In this document: piece by piece, positions 58,560 to 64,000 of the stretch
Position numbering within the stretch: the stretch's first letter is position 1
Layout of the letters: each line of letters starts with the position of its first letter
DNA from: Hyperoodon ampullatus
Taxonomy: Eukaryota > Chordata > Mammalia > Artiodactyla > Ziphiidae
DNA: 64,000 nucleotides
Assembly (NCBI GenBank): GCA_949752795.1
Contig: OX457063.1
Span: 65,681,783 to 65,745,782 of the forward strand
Direction: 5' to 3'
The notes under the pieces: generated by a model
The model's input: only the letters and a program-made list of their open reading frames with translations
Database searches by the model: none
What the model was told of the DNA's origin: nothing
Made by a program: the position numbers and the translations under genes

Positions 58560-59344
58560 AAAAAAATTTTTTTTGTTTTGAAATAATCTTAGACTAAAAA
58601 GAGAGTTATAAAAATTGTTCAGAGCATTTCCATGTAGGCTTTACCTACCCTCCCATAATGTTAACATCTTGCATAGGGCATAATCAAGTGATCAAAGCTA
58701 AGAAATTAATATTGATGCAATATTATTAACTGAACTGTAGACTTTATTCTGATTTCACCAGTTTTTCCATTAATGTACTTTTTCTTTTCAAGATACAGTC
58801 CAGGGACCGACATTACACTTTATTTTCATGTCTCCTTAGTCTCCTCCAATTTGTTAGAGTTCCTTAGTCTCTCCTTACCCTTCATGCCCTTGACCCTTTG
58901 AGTACCAGCTACTCAGGCATTTTCTTTAATGTCCCTCAGTTTGGGTTTATCTGAAGTTTTGTCTGATTAGATTGCCATTATGCATTTGTGGGACAAATAT
59001 TTGGAAATGATGTCCCCTTCTCAGTGCATTCTAGCAGGTGGCGCTTTATGTTGATATGTCTTTCTACTGATGATGTTAACCTTGATCACTTGGCTTAGTG
59101 GGTGTCTGTCAGGTTTCTCCACTGTAAAGTTACTATTTTCCCCCTTTGTAATTAATAAATATTTGGAAGGAAATACTTTAATGCTATGCAAATATCCTGT
59201 TTCTTCTTATACACTCGTCTACTATTTTTAGCATTCATTGATCACGCCTGCCAGAGTTATTACTGTGGTGTTCAAATAGTGATTTTCTGTCTTCCTCATT
59301 TCTTCTGGATTTATTGACTTATTCTGTAAGGAAGAGCTGTTCCT
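58560..59344 (-). repeat. Ancient L1M-like 3' UTR relic, copy 3
   Basis: The best preserved copy of the family at 7465 and 26600: T-run, 'ttgaaataatcttagac', 'cctcccataatgttaacatc', 'ttctgatttcaccag', 'catgtctccttagtctcctc', 'tgatgatgttaaccttgatc', 'ggtttctccactgtaaag' and 'tctgtaaggaagagctg'. Confidence 0.62.
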
Positions 59345-59942
59345 TTTATTTATTTTTAATGGTTTTATTGTGATATAGTTGGCATACAATAAACATATTT
59401 AAGGAGTACAGTTTGATGTTTTAACATATGTGGAACCATCCCCACAATTAAGATAACTAACATATCCATGTCCACCAAAAGTTTTCTTATATTTCTTTAT
59501 AATTTCTACCTCCCTTATCTCCGCACCCTCTTGATGTCCTCAAGCAATCACTGATTTGTTTTCTGTCACTGTAGGTTAGTTTTCATTTTCTAGAATTTTA
59601 TATAAATGGGATAATGCAGTATATACTCTTTTTCATTAGGCACTTTTCGCTCAAGATGATGACTTTGAGTTTTATTCTTGCTGTTACATGAGTCAATAGT
59701 TTTTCGTTTGTTTTTCTGAGTTATATTCCACTATATGGATATACCACAGTTAGGTTATCTATATGTTCACCTGTGATGGATATTTGGTTTTTTTCACTTT
59801 GGGCTATCACAAATGCCCCTTCTACCTTTCTTTTGATTAGTGTTAATAGAATTTATCTTTGTCATTTCGTTGCTATCTTTAAAGTATGATTTTTGTAGGC
59901 AGCATTACTTTTTATTTTTTACAAAGTCTGACAACCTCTGCC
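59345..59942 (-). repeat. Ancient L1M 3' end and ORF2 scrap
   Basis: 'ggttttattgtgatatagtt' starts another old L1 3' UTR, running to about 59818. 59820-59942 ('tgtaggcagcattac', 'tctgacaacctctgcct') is L1 ORF2 text from further upstream, so an internal deletion joins the two. It ends at the T-run of L1 E. Confidence 0.6.
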
Positions 59943-60312
59943 TTTTTTTTTAAACATCTTTATTAGAGTATAATTGCTTTACAATGCTGTGTTAGTTTCT
60001 ACTTTATAACAAAGTGATTCAGCTATACATATACATATGTCCCCATATCCACTCCCTCTTGCGTCTCCCTCCCACCCTCCCTATCCCACCCTTCTAGGTT
60101 GACACAAAGCACCGAGCTGATCTCCCTGTGCCATGCAGCTGCTTCCCACTACATATCTACTTTACGTTTGGTAGGGTATATATGTCCATGCCACTCTCTC
60201 ACTTCGTCCCAGCTTACCCTTCCTCCTCGCTGTGTCCTCAAGTCCATTCTCTATGTCTGCGTCTTTATTCCTGTCCTGCCCCTAGGTTCTTCAGAACCAT
60301 TTTTTTTCTTTT

Positions 60313-61125
60313 TTAGATTCCATATATATGTGCTAGCATACGATATTTGTTTTTCTCTTTCTGACTTACTTCACTCTGTATGACAATCTCTAGGTCCATC
60401 CACCTCACTTCAAATAACTCAATTTCCTTTATTTTTATGGCTGAGTAATATTCTACTGTATATATGTGCCACATCTTTATCCATTCATCTGTCAATGTAC
60501 ACTTAGCTTCCTTCCATGTCCTGGCTATTGTAAATAGTGGTGCAGTGAACATTGTGATACATGACTCTTTTGAAATTATCGTTATCTCAGGGTATATGCC
60601 CAGTAGTGGGATTGCTGGGTCATATGGCAGTTCTAATTTCAGTTTTTTAAGGAACCTCCATACTGTTCTCCATAGTGGCTCTATCAATTTACATTCCCAC
60701 CAACAGTGCAAGAGGGTTCCCTTTTCTCCACACCCTCTACAGCATTTATTGTTTGTAGATTTTTGGATGATGGCCATTCTGACTGGTGTGAGGTGATACC
60801 TCATTGTAGTTTTGATTTGCATTTCTCTAATGATTAGCAATGTTGAGCATCCTTTCATGTGTTTGTTGGCAACCTGTGTATCTTCTTTGGAGAAATGTCT
60901 ATTTAGGTCTTCTGCCCATTTTTGGATTGGGTTGTTTGCTTTCTTGATATTGAGCTGCATAAGCTGCATAATTTTGGAGATTAATCCTTTGTCAGTTGCT
61001 TCATTTGCAAATATTTTCTCCCATTCTGAGGGTTGTCTTTTCATCCTGTTTATGGTTTCCTTAGCTGTGCAAAAGCTTTTACGTTTCATTAGGTCCCATT
61101 TGTTTACTTTTGTTTTTATTTCCAT
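60313..61125 (-). pseudogene. L1 E ORF2 C-terminal domain, 270 open codons
   Basis: The longest open frame in the window. It includes [29 protein letters not shown], the cysteine knuckle [18 protein letters not shown] (residues 128-145) and VEYYSAI, and it ends [10 protein letters not shown] at the natural ORF2 stop. Upstream, 61288-61548 ([15 protein letters not shown]) is in a different frame, so ORF2 is broken. The long open stretch suggests limited decay since insertion. Confidence 0.93.
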
Positions 61126-61287
61126 TTCTCTAGGAGGTGAGTCAAAAAGGATCTTGCTGTGATTTATGTCATACTGCGTTCTGCCTATGTTTTCCTCTTA
61201 GAGTTTTATAGTGTCTAACCTTACATTTCAGGGCTTTAATCCATTTTGAGTTTATTTTTCTGTATGGTGTTAGGGAGTGTTCTAATT

Positions 61288-61548
61288 TCATTCTTTTACA
61301 TGTAGCTGTCCAGTTTCCCCAGCACCACTTATTGAAGAGGCTGTCTCTTCTCCATTGTATATTCTTCCCTCTTTATCAAAGATAGGGTAACCATATGTGC
61401 GTGGGTTTATCTCTGGACTTTCTATCCTGTTCCATTGATCTATATTTCTGTTTTTGTGCCAGTACCATACTGTCTTGATGACTGTAGCTTTGTAATATAG
61501 TCTGAAGTCAGGGAGCCTGATTCCTCCAGCTCCATTTTTTTTTCTCAA
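61288..61548 (-). pseudogene. L1 E ORF2 post-RT fragment
   Basis: 86 codons: [17 protein letters not shown] and VWYWHKNRN, then loss of frame near the SISGAGETG section (canonical FNKWCWENW appears in another frame). A frameshift near 61330 separates it from the C-terminal piece. Confidence 0.88.
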
Positions 61549-62234
61549 GATTGCTTTGGCTATTGGGAGTCATTTGTGTTTCCATACAAATTGTGAAGTT
61601 TTTTGTTCTAGTTCTGTGAAAAATGCCATTGTTAGTTTGATAGGGACTGCATTGAATCTGTAGATTGCTTTGGGTAGTATAGTCATTTTCACAGTATTGA
61701 TTCTTCCAATCCAAAAACATGGGATATCTCTCCATCTGTTTGTATCATCTTTTTCTTTGAATTTTTGAATTTTATTTATTTTTTATACAGCAGGTTCTTA
61801 TTAGTTATCCATTTTATACATATTAGTGTATATATGTCGATCTCAATCTCCCCATTCATCACAGCACCACCACCACCCCCCGCTGCTTTCTCCCCTTGAT
61901 GTCCATATATTTGTTCTTTACATCTGTGTCTCAAATTCTGCCCTGCAAACCGGTTCATCTGTACCATTTTTCTAGGTTGCACATATATGCGTTAACATAT
62001 GATACTTGTTTTTCTCTTTCTGACTTACTTCACCCTGTATGACAGTCTCTAGGTGCATCCACGTCTCTACAAATGACCCACTTTCGTTCCTTTTTATGGC
62101 TGAGTAATATTGCATTGTATATATGTACCACACCTTCTTTATCCATTTGTCTCTCAATAGGCATTTAGGTTGTTCCCATGACCTGGCTATTGTAAATAGT
62201 GCTGCAATGAACATTGGGGTGCATGTGTCTTTTT

Positions 62235-62435
62235 TTTTTTTTCGCGGTACGCGGGCCTCTCACTGTTGTGGCCTCTCCCGTTGCGGAGCACAGGCTCCGG
62301 ATGCACAGGCTCAGCGGCCATGGCTCACAGGCCCAGGCGCTCCACGGCATGTGGGATCTTCCCAGACCGGGGCACGAACACGTGTCCCCTGCATCAGCAG
62401 GCGGACTCTCAACCACTGCGCCACCAAGGAAGCCT
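62235..62435 (-). mobile_element. CHR-type SINE in L1 F, ~14 bp TSD
   Basis: TSD 'gcatgtgtcttttt' at 62221-62234 and 62436-62449. The left copy merges with the tail T-run. High CpG content ('cgcggtacgcgggcctctc') suggests a young copy. It interrupts the ORF2 C-terminal coding text. Confidence 0.95.
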
Positions 62436-62830
62436 GCATGTGTCTTTTTGAATTACGGTATTCTCTGGGTATGTGCCCAGTAGTGGGATTGCTGGGTCAT
62501 ATGGTAATTCTGTTTTTAGTTTCTTAAGGAACCTCCATACTGTTCTCCAGAGTGGCTGTATCAATTTACACTCCCACCAACAGTGCAAGAGGGTTCCCTT
62601 TTCTCCACACCCTCTCCAGCATTAGTTGTTTGTAGATTTTCTGATGATGCCCATTCTAACTGGTGTGAGGTGATACCTCATTGTAGTTTTGATTTGCATT
62701 CTCTAATAATTAGTGATGTTAAGCAGCTTTTCATGTGGTTCTTGACCATCTGTATGACTTCTTTGGAGAAATGTCTATTTAGGTCTTCTGCCCGTTTTTG
62801 GATTGGGTTGTTTGTTTTTTGAATATTGAG

Positions 62831-63169
62831 CTACATTAGCTGTTTATATATTTTGGAGATTAATCCTTTGTCTGCTGATTCATTTGCAAATATTTTCTCC
62901 CATTCTGAGGGTTGTCTTTTCATCTTGTTTGTAGTTTCCTTTGCTTTGCAAAAGCTTTTAAGTTTTATTAGGTCCCATTTGTTTATTTTTGTTTTTATTT
63001 CCATTTCTCTAGGATGTGGGTCAAAAAGGATCTTGCTGTGATTTATGTCATGGAGTGTTCTGCCTATGTTTTCTTCCAAGAGTTTTATAGTGTCTAGCCT
63101 TACATTTAGGTGTTTAATCCATTTTGAGTTTATTTTTGTGTATGGTGTTAGGGAGTGTTCTAATTTCAT
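62831..63169 (-). pseudogene. L1 F ORF2 fragment before the C-terminal domain
   Basis: 112 codons with [16 protein letters not shown] and [17 protein letters not shown], ending at the ISKIYKQLM section. The frame then changes. Confidence 0.88.
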
Positions 63170-63471
63170 TCTTTTTTATGTAGCTGGCCAGTTTTCCCAG
63201 TACCACTTACTGAAGAGACTGTCTTTTCTGCATTGTATATCCTTGCCTCCTTTGTCATAGATTAGTTGACCATAGGTACGTGGGTTTATCTCTGGGCTTT
63301 CTATCATATTCCATTGATCTATATTTCCATTTTTGTGCCAGTACCATATTGTCTTGATTATTGTAGCTTTGTAATATAATCTGAAGTCAGGGAGGCTGAT
63401 TCCTCCAGCTCCATTTTTTTCCCTAAAGACTGCTTTGGCTATTCGGGGTCTTCTGTGTCTCCATACAAATT

Positions 63472-63906
63472 TTAAGATTTTTTGTTCTCATTCTTTAATT
63501 TGATACGGATTGCATTGGATCTGGGTAGTATAGATTGCATGGCTTTGGGTAGTATAGTCATTTTCACAATATTGATTCTTCCAATCCAAGAACATGGTAT
63601 ATCTCTCCATCTGTTTGTATCATCTTTAATTTCTTTCATCAGTGTCTTATAGTCTTCTGCATACAGGTCTTCTGTCTCCCTAGGTAGGTTTATTCCTAGA
63701 TATTTTATTCTTTTTGTTGCAATGGTAAATGAGAGTGTTTCCTTAATTTCTCTTTCAGATTTTTCATCATTAGTGTATAGGAATGCAACAGATTTCTGTG
63801 CATTAATTTTGTATCCTGTAACTTTACCAGATTCATTGATTAGGTCCAGTAGTTTTCTGGTGGCATCTTTAGGATTCTTTATATATAGTATCATGTCATC
63901 TGCCAA
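63472..63906 (-). pseudogene. L1 F ORF2 reverse-transcriptase/thumb fragment
   Basis: 144 codons starting [14 protein letters not shown]. The position of the FADD active site reads MADD here, because the first Phe codon is altered or lies out of frame. It continues with [14 protein letters not shown] and [10 protein letters not shown]. The end is disturbed by an insertion ('ggatctgggtagtatagatt' near 63520) that partly duplicates nearby text. Confidence 0.88.
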
Positions 63907-64000
63907 CAGTGAGAGTTATACTTCTTCTTTTCCAGTTTGTATTCCTTTTATTTGTTTTTCTTCTCTGATTGCTATAGCTAGGACTTCCAAAACTATGTAG

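Larger units (their letters stand above)
59943..61764 (-). mobile_element. L1 element E, 3' part
   Basis: T-run (59943-59952), then a long 3' UTR ('tttattagagtataattgc', 'gagctgatctccctgtgcc', 'ttcttcagaacc') that differs from those of L1s A-D and F, and ORF2 from the C-terminus up to about 61755. It ends abruptly in ORF2 at 'ctgtttgtatcatcttt', exactly where L1 F begins. Confidence 0.94.
61765..64000 (-). mobile_element. L1 element F, runs off the window
   Basis: The minus-strand L1 3' end begins at the 'gaattttatttattttttat' A-tail side and the terminal 'agcaggttcttattagttat', then a C-rich patch (61864-61883) and ORF2 through the C-terminus and thumb to the RT core (FADD side near 63896-63905) at the window edge. 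It shares its 3' UTR with L1 B. A SINE lies at 62235-62435. Frames are broken several times. Confidence 0.94.

Noticed and set aside
8342..62435. tRNA genes in the SINE heads
   Set aside because: The A- and B-box-like motifs are part of tRNA-derived SINEs. No cloverleaf with proper acceptor stem and anticodon arm is maintained.
1..64000. CRISPR arrays, bacterial operons, phage or plasmid features
   Set aside because: No spaced identical repeats, ribosome-binding patterns or long intact coding runs. Composition and repeats are mammalian.
1..64000. Endogenous retrovirus with gag/pol/env
   Set aside because: No paired LTRs, primer-binding site or retroviral protease/integrase motifs were seen. 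All recognisable reverse transcriptase sequence is L1 or L2 type.

Overview
This window is repeat-dense mammalian nuclear DNA with no protein-coding gene of its own that I can support. It holds at least twenty tRNA-derived CHR-type SINEs. Their 5' ends resemble a tRNA with RNA polymerase III boxes, and they end in A-rich or simple-repeat tails. CHR SINEs belong to the whale, hippopotamus and ruminant branch of Cetartiodactyla. The abundance of the ~210 bp type with a GC-rich body, often with clean target-site duplications (TSDs), points to a cetacean, with hippopotamus less likely. This assignment is inference from the repeats alone.

Layout. 1-9700: mostly unassigned AT-rich sequence with ancient MIR and L2 relics, a tandem SINE pair (8342-8900) and two very short L1 3' ends. 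9713-14119: a 4.4 kb minus-strand L1 truncated near the ORF1/ORF2 junction. 14.2-34.1 kb: old MIR, L2, DNA-transposon and L1M-type relics, with SINEs inserted on top. 34103-40156: a MER20 DNA transposon split by a nearly complete plus-strand L1 with a 14 bp TSD. That L1 carries two SINEs and about 100 bp of foreign sequence at its 3' end, read as a 3' transduction. About 42.6-48.7 kb: an ancient plus-strand L1M carrying several later insertions, some nested within others. 48.7-59.9 kb: a MER5A-like element, a 1.1 kb minus-strand L1 carrying a SINE, an L2 reverse-transcriptase fragment, L1M relics and SINEs. 59943-64000: two minus-strand L1s head to tail, the second running off the window.

Every recognisable reading frame belongs to L1 ORF1 or ORF2 (RNA-binding chaperone; endonuclease/reverse transcriptase) or to an L2 relic, and all are broken by stops or frameshifts. 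They do not form a pathway. The useful relationship is that L1 machinery supplied in trans probably mobilised the SINEs, which fits their A-rich tails and 9-16 bp TSDs. The window could be intergenic or lie inside a large intron; the sequence alone cannot decide. The most informative signals are the order of nested insertions, the candidate L1 3' transduction, a SINE whose tail is now a 21-unit TG microsatellite, a relic with matching terminal inverted repeats, and a 30 bp-arm inverted repeat of unknown origin.
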